Shown here in pieces: positions 1-4,765 of a stretch of DNA of 6,296 nt. This DNA comes from an uncultured Actinomycetes bacterium (GTDB lineage Bacteria > Actinomycetota > Thermoleophilia > Solirubrobacterales > 70-9): positions 1 through 6,296 of the forward strand of contig CALCIA010000054.1 of the NCBI GenBank assembly GCA_937907435.1, read 5' to 3'. The notes beneath the pieces are model-generated. The model did not search any database. It had not been told where the DNA came from and saw only the letters and a program-made list of their open reading frames with translations. Position 1 is the stretch's first letter, and each line of letters starts with the position of its first letter. The position numbers and the translations under genes are program-made.

Positions 1-50
1 CGCCCCTCTCGCCACGGCCACAGCCTGCCCGGGCCGTGGCGAGAGGGGCG
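1..50. terminator. Long perfect inverted repeat, possible terminator
   Basis: A perfect 19-bp inverted repeat (arms 1-19 and 32-50, 12-nt loop at 20-31) would form a very GC-rich hairpin in RNA from either strand. It lies about 60 bp beyond the stop of the hipA remnant, where a terminator would be expected, and may be shared with a gene outside the window. There is no U-tract on either side, so intrinsic termination is only inferred. It could instead be a dispersed intergenic palindrome. Confidence 0.45.
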
Positions 51-79
51 GGCCCGTAATCCGGGCGACAGCTTGCGGG

Positions 80-98
80 GCTCCGGACCCGCCGGAGC
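80..98 (-). terminator. Small hairpin just past the hip locus
   Basis: GCTCCGG (80-86) and CCGGAGC (92-98) form a 7-bp stem with a 5-nt loop, starting 13 bp past the hipA-remnant stop on the minus strand. No U-run follows. It is a weak terminator or transcript-end stabiliser candidate. A second tiny stem (52-56 with 62-66) lies between it and the large palindrome at 1-50. Confidence 0.3.
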
Positions 99-110
99 AA
101 CCGTTCCGGA

Positions 111-643
111 CTATTCCTCGCGCGCTTTCAGCAGCCGCTCGGCCCGCTCCTCGATCACCGCGTCGATGCGCTCGATGACCGGCCGGTCCTGGAAGTCGGC
201 CGGGAGGGACTCGCGGGCCGGAGCTTTCGCCGCTCGGACCTGGTCGATCGTCTGTCCGATCGCTCGGTCCAGAAACGCTCGGCGGATCTCGAGGTCGTCC
301 CCGGGGCCTCCGAGCCGACGCCGGCCACGCCGACCGCCCCGGCGCACTCGCCGCCGATCTCGGCGAGCACCGAGAACGGATTGCCGGCGGAGACGTGGAA
401 GACGCGCGCGACGGCGCGGAGGAAGTCGTCCTCCGGCAGCAGGCCCTCGAAGAACGGCCCGCACTCGTCGGGCTCGTAGGGCTCTGGCCGGACCGGGAGG
501 GAGAGGGACAACGGTCGGCCCTGGGCTTCGACCCAGGCCGGGTGGTAGACGAACCGCAGTTTCGCCCGCGGCAGTCGCGTGAGCCTGCCGACCGCTTCGT
601 CGTGAAGGAAGACTTCGAGCTCGGAGCCGGGGTCGGGGCTCAT
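111..643 (-). pseudogene. hipA: hipA remnant: kinase core deleted, frameshifted
   Basis: HipA toxins are Ser/Thr kinases of about 400-440 residues that phosphorylate aminoacyl-tRNA synthetases (GltX in E. coli) and induce dormancy. The frame starting at 643 gives about 110 residues that look like the HipA N-terminal subdomain: LEVFLHDEAVGRLTRL, then PLSLSLPVRPEPYEPDE, the hallmark GPFFEGLLPE (62-70) and SAGNPFSVLAEIGGECAGAVG. After about residue 110 this frame becomes Arg/Ser-rich and ends at 155. A second minus frame, in register from about 299 to the stop at 111-113, encodes DDLEIRRAFL and then LPADFQDRPVIERIDAVI and EERAERLLKA, which resembles the HipA C-terminal tail. The junction therefore lies near 299-316. 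The P-loop and the catalytic and metal-binding motifs of the kinase are absent, so the toxin should be inactive. The start ATG overlaps the hipB stop as ATGA, implying translational coupling. The N-terminal identification is firm; the C-terminal one is moderate. A free N-terminal product comparable to HipS of HipBST systems is possible. Confidence 0.72.
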
Positions 644-855
644 CGGCGGTCGATCGACACGTCGAGGCCGAGCGCGCCGAGGACCCGGAACACCTCGGCG
701 AGACGCACCGTGGGCTTGCCCGACTCAAGGTCGCCGACGAATCGCGGACCGGTGCGGGCGATGCCGGCGACCTGCTCCTGGGTCAGCTTCAGCTCTCGGC
801 GACGCTCGCGGATGGCCGCGCCGAGGGCATCTGGGCTGTCGATAACGGAGAGCAT
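640..855 (-). CDS. hipB: HipB-family antitoxin, XRE-type HTH regulator
   Basis: This 71-residue protein is almost entirely one Cro/CI-type helix-turn-helix domain (about residues 12-66). IRERRRELKLTQEQVAGIA supplies helices 1-2, TGPRFVGDLESGKPTV the recognition helix and turn, and RLAEVFRVLGALGLDVSI the dimerisation end typical of HipB. HipB proteins dimerise, bind palindromic operators in their own promoter and neutralise HipA by complex formation. E. coli HipB is somewhat longer (88 aa). The gene overlaps the hipA remnant by 4 nt (ATGA). Its start ATG (855-853) lies 1 bp from an 18-bp palindrome, one of three in the promoter region, so autorepression is strongly suggested. The only Shine-Dalgarno-like sequence is GGAAG inside that palindrome, very close to the ATG. 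The HTH is intact although its toxin partner is not. Confidence 0.88.
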   Translation of the reverse strand: MLSVIDSPDALGAAIRERRRELKLTQEQVAGIARTGPRFVGDLESGKPTVRLAEVFRVLGALGLDVSIDRR

Positions 856-856
856 T

Positions 857-874
857 TCTTCCCGATCGGGAAGA
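857..874. promoter_or_regulatory. hip operator O1 (palindrome)
   Basis: TCTTCCCGATCGGGAAGA is a perfect 18-bp palindrome centred at 865.5, ending 1 bp before the hipB start codon. It overlaps the putative -10 box and transcription start of hipB, so a bound HipB dimer would block transcription. The half-site TCTTCC/GGAAGA with a 6-bp centre is comparable in layout to the inverted-repeat operators known for HipB proteins. The binding protein is inferred from position, not shown. Confidence 0.75.
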
Positions 875-877
875 TTA
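872..877 (-). promoter_or_regulatory. Putative hipB -10 box
   Basis: On the minus strand TAATCT fits the TAnnnT pattern and lies 16 nt before the hipB ATG. Its downstream half is part of operator O1. No convincing -35 hexamer is found 16-18 nt upstream, so the call rests on the -10 match and its position. Confidence 0.35.
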
Positions 878-901
878 CGCCTTTTTGACGGTGATATCGC
901 G

Positions 902-927
902 GAAATCTTCCCGATCGGGAAGATTTC
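902..927. promoter_or_regulatory. hip operator O2 (palindrome)
   Basis: This second copy of the 18-bp core TCTTCCCGATCGGGAAGA is extended to a perfect 26-bp palindrome by GAAA on the left and TTTC on the right. Its centre is 914.5, exactly 49 bp from O1. It is the longest of the three copies and so is probably the highest-affinity site. The spacer sequences on either side (875-901 and 928-953) are unrelated to each other. Confidence 0.75.
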
Positions 928-953
928 TGTCGGAAGGCGCTCTGGAAGAACAA

Positions 954-973
954 ATCTTCCCGATCGGGAAGAT
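954..973. promoter_or_regulatory. hip operator O3, possible folE2 terminator
   Basis: The third copy is a 20-bp perfect palindrome (ATCTTCCC GATC GGGAAGAT) centred at 963.5, again exactly 49 bp from O2. It begins 2 bp past the folE2 stop codon. Read on the minus strand, it folds into an 8-bp stem with a GATC loop followed by TTGTTCTT, an intrinsic-terminator-like arrangement for folE2. It may therefore act both as an operator in DNA and as a terminator in RNA. The operator role is supported by the repeat; the terminator role is inferred. Confidence 0.7.
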
Positions 974-975
974 CC

Positions 976-1980
976 TCAGGCGGCGGAGCCCTCCAGCCAC
1001 TCGCGCATCGCGACGTGGTGGGCGGAGTGCTCGCCGCTGGCCAGCTCGGCGCGGAGCTCGCCGAGGGTGCCGTAGCGCTCGGCGACCACGTTGTGGCGGT
1101 GGATCGTCTCCAGGTTCTCCTGGCGGGCCATGACGAAGGCGCCGTCGGGGAGGTCGGGGTAGCCGACGACCACTTGGCGGACCATCTCGCGCACGCAGTC
1201 CTCGACGAAGCGGGGGGTTTCGTGGGCCTTGACGACGACCGACATCTCGTCGGGGCGCTTCATCAGCTCGTAGATCTCCGAGCTCATCGAGCTCTCGACG
1301 ATCCGCAGCAGCTCCGGCGCGTCGATCCAGGAGGGCCCGCCCTCGGGGCAGCCGATGTGGAGGGTGCCGATGCCGCGCTGGTTGTGGGTGGCGATCGGGA
1401 CGACGTCGATGATCTGCTCGATCTGGTCGTCGTCGAAGCCCTGGGCGGCAAGGCGTTCGCGGGAGAGCTCGGCGACCATCCCCTGCGCGCACGGGCAGGC
1501 GGTCATCCCCTGCGCCTGGACGCCGGTGAGGGTGCGGGTCCCGGCCGCGGAGGCGACCGCGGTGCCGAAGAGGACGTAGATCTCCTGGGTGTCCATCTCC
1601 GACTCCGGCGTGCTCACCGTTTCGGGATAGTGCGCGGTCAGCGAGACCTCGGCGCGCTGCCCGTTCTGGCGCTCGCGGATCTTCTCGGCGACGTGGGCGG
1701 CGAGGATCTCGGCCTTGAAGGCCTCGCCGAGGATCACCTCGTCGATCGCCTCGCCGACGACTTCTTCGAAGCGCGACATGTGCACGCCGGCCTGCTGCGG
1801 GTTGAGGTCGACGAAGCACTCGATCTCGGCGTAGAAGAGGTTCTCCTGCCCGTCGTCGCGCACCCGGATCACCTTCTCGACGCCGGTCACGCCGACCCGC
1901 GAGAGGCTCACCTGAGTGGCCGGCATGCCGGACTGGACGTCGGGGACGGTGCGGATGGTGGTGCTCGTTTCGTTCGCCAT
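976..1980 (-). CDS. folE2: GTP cyclohydrolase, FolE2/MptA family (COG1469)
   Basis: The product (334 aa) belongs to the metal-dependent GTP cyclohydrolase family that includes bacterial FolE2 (type IB, making 7,8-dihydroneopterin triphosphate for folate) and archaeal MptA (making the 2',3'-cyclic phosphate). Visible landmarks from the ATG are the tunnelling-fold start GVTGVEKVIRV (30-40), NLFYAEIECFVDLNPQQAGVH (48-67), the active-site cysteine segment MTACPCAQGM (159-168), VPIATHNQRG (194-203), the SSEIYELMKRPDE segment (233-245) and the terminal ETIHRHNVVAERYG (291-304). Length is normal for the family. I prefer the ATG at 1980 over a GTG at 1986. A TAGGCT box ends 6 nt before this ATG, suggesting a leaderless transcript, and an in-frame GTG start would lack a spaced Shine-Dalgarno. 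The gene is divergent from the sigma gene and followed at once by the hip operators. FolE2 versus MptA chemistry cannot be decided from the sequence alone, although IHRHN may lean toward the MptA side. Confidence 0.93.
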   Translation of the reverse strand: MANETSTTIRTVPDVQSGMPATQVSLSRVGVTGVEKVIRVRDDGQENLFYAEIECFVDLNPQQAGVHMSRFEEVVGEAIDEVILGEAFKAEILAAHVAEKIRERQNGQRAEVSLTAHYPETVSTPESEMDTQEIYVLFGTAVASAAGTRTLTGVQAQGMTACPCAQGMVAELSRERLAAQGFDDDQIEQIIDVVPIATHNQRGIGTLHIGCPEGGPSWIDAPELLRIVESSMSSEIYELMKRPDEMSVVVKAHETPRFVEDCVREMVRQVVVGYPDLPDGAFVMARQENLETIHRHNVVAERYGTLGELRAELASGEHSAHHVAMREWLEGSAA

Positions 1981-1986
1981 CTCCAC

Positions 1987-1992
1987 AGCCTA
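1987..1992 (-). promoter_or_regulatory. Putative leaderless -10 box of folE2
   Basis: On the minus strand TAGGCT (TAnnnT) is followed by six bases (GTGGAG) and then the ATG at 1980. This is the same geometry as TAGAGT-6 nt-ATG at the gene starting at 3813. Transcription would begin at or next to the A of ATG. No clear -35 element and no recognisable Zur box are seen upstream. Confidence 0.4.
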
Positions 1993-2034
1993 GACGCCAC
2001 CGTCCATCGGTCCCCTATGGACCCGAACACTGCC

Positions 2035-2040
2035 TATAAT
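2035..2040 (+). promoter_or_regulatory. -10 box (TATAAT) of the sigma factor gene
   Basis: This is a perfect TATAAT with a TG three bases upstream (off by one from the extended -10 motif), predicting a start near 2047 and a leader of about 75 nt. The hexamer 17 nt upstream is not TTGACA-like. The leader (2047-2122) is purine- and G-rich, with CCGGGGGA repeated at 2072-2079 and 2081-2088. Confidence 0.55.
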
Positions 2041-2099
2041 CCGCGTTCTGCCGGAGCTTCGGGGCCGGCATCCGGGGGAACCGGGGGAGAGATAGTTTC

Positions 2100-2105
2100 A
2101 GGAGG
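2100..2105 (+). promoter_or_regulatory. Shine-Dalgarno of the sigma gene, oddly spaced
   Basis: AGGAGG is a full anti-16S match but lies 17 nt before the first ATG (2123). In the same frame the codons at 2111 and 2114 are both ATC, at 5 and 8 nt from the Shine-Dalgarno, followed by GAA CCG ATG. The frame is closed upstream by TAG at 2093, and there is no ATG, GTG or TTG between. Either the long spacing is tolerated or initiation occurs at an AUC codon. Confidence 0.6.
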
Positions 2106-2122
2106 CACCGATCATCGAACCG

Positions 2123-3244
<1,122 letters not shown>

Positions 3245-3247
<3 letters not shown>

Positions 3248-3287
3248 CTGTTCTTTTTGGTCCTCACAGGTCCATAAAGAACAGCTA
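3245..3287. terminator. Bidirectional hairpin holding both stop codons
   Basis: TAGCTGTTCTTT (3245-3256) and its exact complement AAAGAACAGCTA (3276-3287) form a 12-bp stem. The inner GGTCC...GGTCC (3259-3263/3269-3273) could extend it with one U:U mismatch. The first three bases are the TAG stop of the sigma gene. The last three, read on the minus strand, are the TAG stop of the nitroreductase-like gene. The position between convergent genes and the U-rich arm support a shared terminator, although a classical trailing U-tract is missing. Confidence 0.7.
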
Positions 3288-3764
3288 GCGACTCGCGACG
3301 CTCACGCCGACCGGTTCGAGCACCCAGACCGAGGGCGTGCGGTCGAGCCACTTGACGTAGTCGTCGAAGCCTCCGTACTGCTCGTTGCAGGCCCGCCATA
3401 GCTCCTCCCGCTCGGCGCCCTCGGCGATCCGCGCGGTGACCGTCACCTTGCGCTTGCCGATCTGCACCTCGGCCTCCGGCTTCGCCTTCAGATTGTGGGA
3501 CCAGCCCGGCAGCTTCTCGTTGCCGCCGTTGGTGTCGATCAGGACCATCGACTCGTCGCGCGCCAGGTAGAGAACCGGCGCGGTCCGCTGCTGGCCGCTC
3601 TTGCGTCCCGTCGTCGTCAGCAGCAGCACCGGCCCGTCGCCGACCTTGCTGCCGATCCGCCCGCCGCTCAGGCGGTAGAGCGGCACGTTCAGCTTGCCGG
3701 TCCAGCGCAGCCCGCGGGCCCCGAGCGAGTTCGACAGCCTCGAGTAGAAGTGGTCCCCCGGCAT
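3285..3764 (-). CDS. Deazaflavin (F420)-dependent nitroreductase family protein
   Basis: The 159-aa product matches the small split-barrel family typified by mycobacterial Ddn, which uses reduced F420 to reduce nitroaromatics, quinones and similar substrates. The family pattern is visible in order: FYSRLSNSLGARGLRW (6-21), PVLLLTTTGRKSGQQRTAPV (45-64, the cofactor-contacting GRKSG loop), LIDTNGGNEKLPGWSHNLKA (75-94), the strand EVQIGKRKVTVTARI (99-113), and the C-terminal helix region GGFDDYVKWLDRTPSVWVLEP (131-151). Length is typical. The ATG at 3764 is preferred; a GTG at 3782 would add six residues. Neither has a clear Shine-Dalgarno, but GATACT lies 8 nt before the ATG, suggesting a nearly leaderless message. 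It is divergent from the NTF2-like gene across 48 bp. The physiological substrate cannot be told. Confidence 0.87.
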   Translation of the reverse strand: MPGDHFYSRLSNSLGARGLRWTGKLNVPLYRLSGGRIGSKVGDGPVLLLTTTGRKSGQQRTAPVLYLARDESMVLIDTNGGNEKLPGWSHNLKAKPEAEVQIGKRKVTVTARIAEGAEREELWRACNEQYGGFDDYVKWLDRTPSVWVLEPVGVSVASR

Positions 3765-3772
3765 CCGTCGCG

Positions 3773-3778
3773 AGTATC
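3773..3778 (-). promoter_or_regulatory. Putative -10 box of the nitroreductase-like gene
   Basis: On the minus strand GATACT (4 of 6 to TATAAT) lies 8 nt upstream of the ATG at 3764, so transcription would begin at or just before the start codon. There is no identifiable -35 element. This supports the 3764 start over the upstream GTG. Confidence 0.35.
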
Positions 3779-3800
3779 CCACCCGTCGCCACGGCACGGC

Positions 3801-3806
3801 TAGAGT
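3801..3806 (+). promoter_or_regulatory. Putative leaderless -10 box of the NTF2-like gene
   Basis: TAGAGT (TAnnnT) is followed by exactly six bases and then ATG at 3813, a standard actinobacterial leaderless layout. No Shine-Dalgarno is present, which agrees with leaderless translation. Confidence 0.5.
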
Positions 3807-3812
3807 GGTCCC

Positions 3813-4199
3813 ATGACCGAGCCACACGCGTTCCGCCGCGCCGCCGAAGCCAAGGACCTCGACCTGATGCGCGAGACGCTCGCCGAGGACGTCGTCCTCC
3901 ACAGCCCGATCCTCTTCAGAGGATTCGAGGGCCGCGACACCGCGCTCTTCGTCCTCGGGCACGTGATCGAGGTCTTCGAAGACTTCCGCTACCTCGACGA
4001 GGCCCACGGCGACGGCACCGTCGTCCTCCGCTTCGCCGCCAAGCTCGGCGGCAAGTTCGAGATCGAGGGGATCGACCACCTCACCCTCGACGCCGACGGC
4101 CGCGTCGCCGACCTCACCGTCTTCCTCCGCCCCCTCAAGGCCGTGACTGCCTTCAACGAGCAGATGTCCGCCCGCCTGGCCGCCGCACCGCCCGCCTGA
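3813..4199 (+). CDS. SnoaL/NTF2-like fold protein
   Basis: The 128-aa product resembles the nuclear-transport-factor-2-like/SnoaL superfamily, small cone-shaped alpha+beta proteins that act as isomerases, cyclases, hydratases or non-enzymatic ligand binders. The N-terminal helix region (AFRRAAEAKDLDLMRETLAE, 6-25) is followed by DVVLHSPILFRGFEGRDT (26-43), VIEVFEDFRYLDEAHGDGT (51-69), a beta sheet VVLRFAAKLGGKFEIEGIDH (70-89) and LTLDADGRVADLTVFLRPL (90-108). These are the usual order and length of the family. Asp and His residues lie in the potential pocket (D26, H30, D88, H89), but family members differ too much to assign a reaction. The C-terminal tail is Ala/Pro-rich. The start is supported by a TAGAGT box 6 nt upstream. 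The tRNA-Tyr promoter follows 11 bp after its stop. Confidence 0.85.
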   Translation: MTEPHAFRRAAEAKDLDLMRETLAEDVVLHSPILFRGFEGRDTALFVLGHVIEVFEDFRYLDEAHGDGTVVLRFAAKLGGKFEIEGIDHLTLDADGRVADLTVFLRPLKAVTAFNEQMSARLAAAPPA

Positions 4200-4210
4200 C
4201 TCCGGCTTAC

Positions 4211-4216
4211 TAGAAT
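4211..4216 (+). promoter_or_regulatory. -10 box of tRNA-Tyr
   Basis: TAGAAT (5 of 6 to TATAAT) lies 13 bp before the mature tRNA 5' end, giving a start near 4223 and a leader of about 7 nt for RNase P to remove. No clear -35 hexamer is visible; the upstream position falls in the end of the preceding gene. Confidence 0.5.
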
Positions 4217-4229
4217 TTCCGACCCACCT

Positions 4230-4311
4230 GGGGGAGTGTCCGAGTGGTTAAAGGAGATGGGCTGTAAACCCATTGGCTCTGCCTACAGAGGTTCGAATCC
4301 TCTCTCCCCCA
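4230..4311 (+). tRNA. tRNA-Tyr (GUA)
   Basis: This is a complete class II cloverleaf. Acceptor GGGGGAG (4230-4236) pairs with CTCCCCC (4304-4310), with discriminator A at 4311. The D-arm region is TCCGAGTGGTTAAAGGA. The anticodon arm is ATGGG-CTGTAAA-CCCAT with anticodon GTA. A variable arm with a GGC/GCC stem precedes the T arm AGAGG-TTCGAAT-CCTCT (4287-4303). Anticodon, long variable arm and A73 all agree with bacterial tRNA-Tyr. CCA is not encoded (TAG follows), so it must be added by the CCA-adding enzyme. It reads UAC and UAU codons. Confidence 0.96.
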
Positions 4312-4354
4312 TAGTCGCGGCCGGGATACGGCTGCGTCTCCAGAATCACGAAGA

Positions 4355-4368
4355 CCCGCCGGAGCGGG
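4355..4368 (+). terminator. Weak hairpin after tRNA-Tyr
   Basis: CCCGC (4355-4359) and GCGGG (4364-4368) pair around a CGGA loop about 45 bp after the tRNA. Only TT follows, so it is at best a weak terminator. It lies just upstream of the tRNA-like relic. Confidence 0.3.
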
Positions 4369-4446
4369 CCTTGGATCGCGAGAGGGCGTCACCCTCGAAC
4401 GGCTGATAACCGAGACGAAGGCTAGCGCTCGGCTCTCGGATGCGTC
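4368..4446 (+). ncRNA. tRNA-like relic sharing an anticodon arm with 4508-4598
   Basis: CGGCTGATAACCG (4400-4412) is identical to the anticodon arm of the non-canonical tRNA at 4534-4546, 134 bp downstream, and GCGAGAGG (4378-4385) recurs at 4518-4525. A D-arm-like hairpin GAGGG-CGTCA-CCCTC (4382-4396) precedes the CTGATAA loop, and GCCTT/AAGGC (4368-4372/4418-4422) could close both arms into a junction. There is no T arm (no TTCRA loop), no matching acceptor stem and no CCA, so it is not a functional tRNA. An alternative stem CCGAGA/TCTCGG (4410-4415/4434-4439) excludes the anticodon-like hairpin. It may be a decayed paralogue, a tRNA mimic or a regulatory RNA. The repeat is plain to see; the role is not known. 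Confidence 0.4.
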
Positions 4447-4471
4447 AAGTGTAATTTCTTTGGAACGTCTC

Positions 4472-4500
4472 TGGTCATCCAGCGCTCGCCTGGCTATTTT
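4472..4500 (+). promoter_or_regulatory. Promoter of the non-canonical tRNA
   Basis: TGGTCA (4472-4477, 4 of 6 to TTGACA), a 17-bp spacer and TATTTT (4495-4500, 4 of 6 to TATAAT) predict a start at about 4507-4508, right at the first base of the mature tRNA. Correct spacing in otherwise GC-rich DNA argues that the tRNA gene is expressed on its own. Confidence 0.5.
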
Positions 4501-4507
4501 GCCCGGC

Positions 4508-4598
4508 GGAGGTTGAAGCGAGAGGTTCGCGAGCGGCTGATAACCGTGTAGGTCGGCCTAGTCAGCCGGCTGGGGTTCGAGTCCCCCGACCTCCGCCA
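4508..4598 (+). tRNA. Non-canonical class II tRNA, anticodon GAU, 8/4 type
   Basis: This 91-nt cloverleaf encodes its own CCA. Acceptor GGAGGTTG (4508-4515) pairs with CGACCTCC (4587-4594) over 8 bp with one T:G wobble, followed by G73 and CCA (4596-4598). The D arm is GCGA-GAGGT-TCGC (4518-4530) and keeps the GG of the D loop. The anticodon arm GCGG-CTGATAA-CCGT (4533-4547) has U33 and anticodon GAU. The variable arm is a 6-bp stem, GTCGGC/GCCGGC (4552-4557/4565-4570), with a 7-nt loop. The T arm is GGGG-TTCGAGT-CCCC (4572-4586), only 4 bp. A 12-bp 8+4 acceptor/T stack, G73 and a long variable arm are features of allo-tRNAs and resemble tRNA-Ser or tRNA-Sec bodies. GAU is the isoleucine anticodon, which no standard class II tRNA carries. 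SerRS charging is plausible, IleRS charging unlikely (normal tRNA-Ile is class I with A73). It could be a missense-type tRNA, a regulatory RNA or an odd relic; the intact pairing and promoter favour an expressed RNA. Confidence 0.78.
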
Positions 4599-4751
4599 CA
4601 TCTGTGCCGAGGGGCGCGGGACCAGAGGATGGGCCGCCATCGATCATGCGGCCGCGACTGACCTCGCGTTTATCCGACCCGCGCTCCTTGGCTCGAGTGG
4701 TGGCCGCTTCAAATTCCCCGAAGTGGGGGATTGGTGGCGGTCCTCAAATAA

Positions 4752-4757
4752 GGGAGG
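4752..4757 (+). promoter_or_regulatory. Shine-Dalgarno fixing the SDR start
   Basis: GGGAGG lies 8 nt before GTG at 4766. The ATG at 4758 is in another frame, and the upstream in-frame ATGs at 4604 and 4646 have no such site and would add an unfolded, Arg/Pro-rich stretch. This makes the GTG the likely start. In the 167 bp between the tRNA and this gene I see no other gene. Confidence 0.7.
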
Positions 4758-4765
4758 ATGCGGGG

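Noticed and set aside
854..976. CRISPR-like array from three identical repeats with equal spacing
   Set aside because: The repeats are perfect palindromes of 18 bp with 23-31 bp between them and only three units at a hipB promoter, with no cas genes. Operators explain them better.
3765..4079. Extension of the nitroreductase-like frame upstream to 4079
   Set aside because: That part is antisense to the NTF2-like gene and has no family similarity; the family's N-terminus matches the ATG at 3764.
4210..4392. Short minus-strand open frame with GREDSNL
   Set aside because: This is the well-known false protein produced by translating the antisense strand of a tRNA gene; the tRNA-Tyr explains it.
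4400..4546. Integrated element bounded by att repeats at an anticodon loop
   Set aside because: The 13-bp repeats enclose only 121 bp, with no integrase or cargo, and each copy has its own upstream D-arm-like sequence, so duplication of a tRNA-like gene fits better.
4508..4598. Selenocysteine tRNA (selC)
   Set aside because: The 8-bp acceptor, G73 and GCCA end look Sec-like, but the anticodon loop is CTGATAA (GAU), not TCA; the D stem is 4 bp rather than the long one of tRNA-Sec; and the T stem is 4 bp.
4604..4765. An N-terminal extension of the SDR starting at ATG 4604
   Set aside because: It would put 54 Arg/Pro/Ser-rich residues before the Rossmann fold and begins 6 bp after the tRNA end without a Shine-Dalgarno; GTG 4766 has one at ideal spacing.
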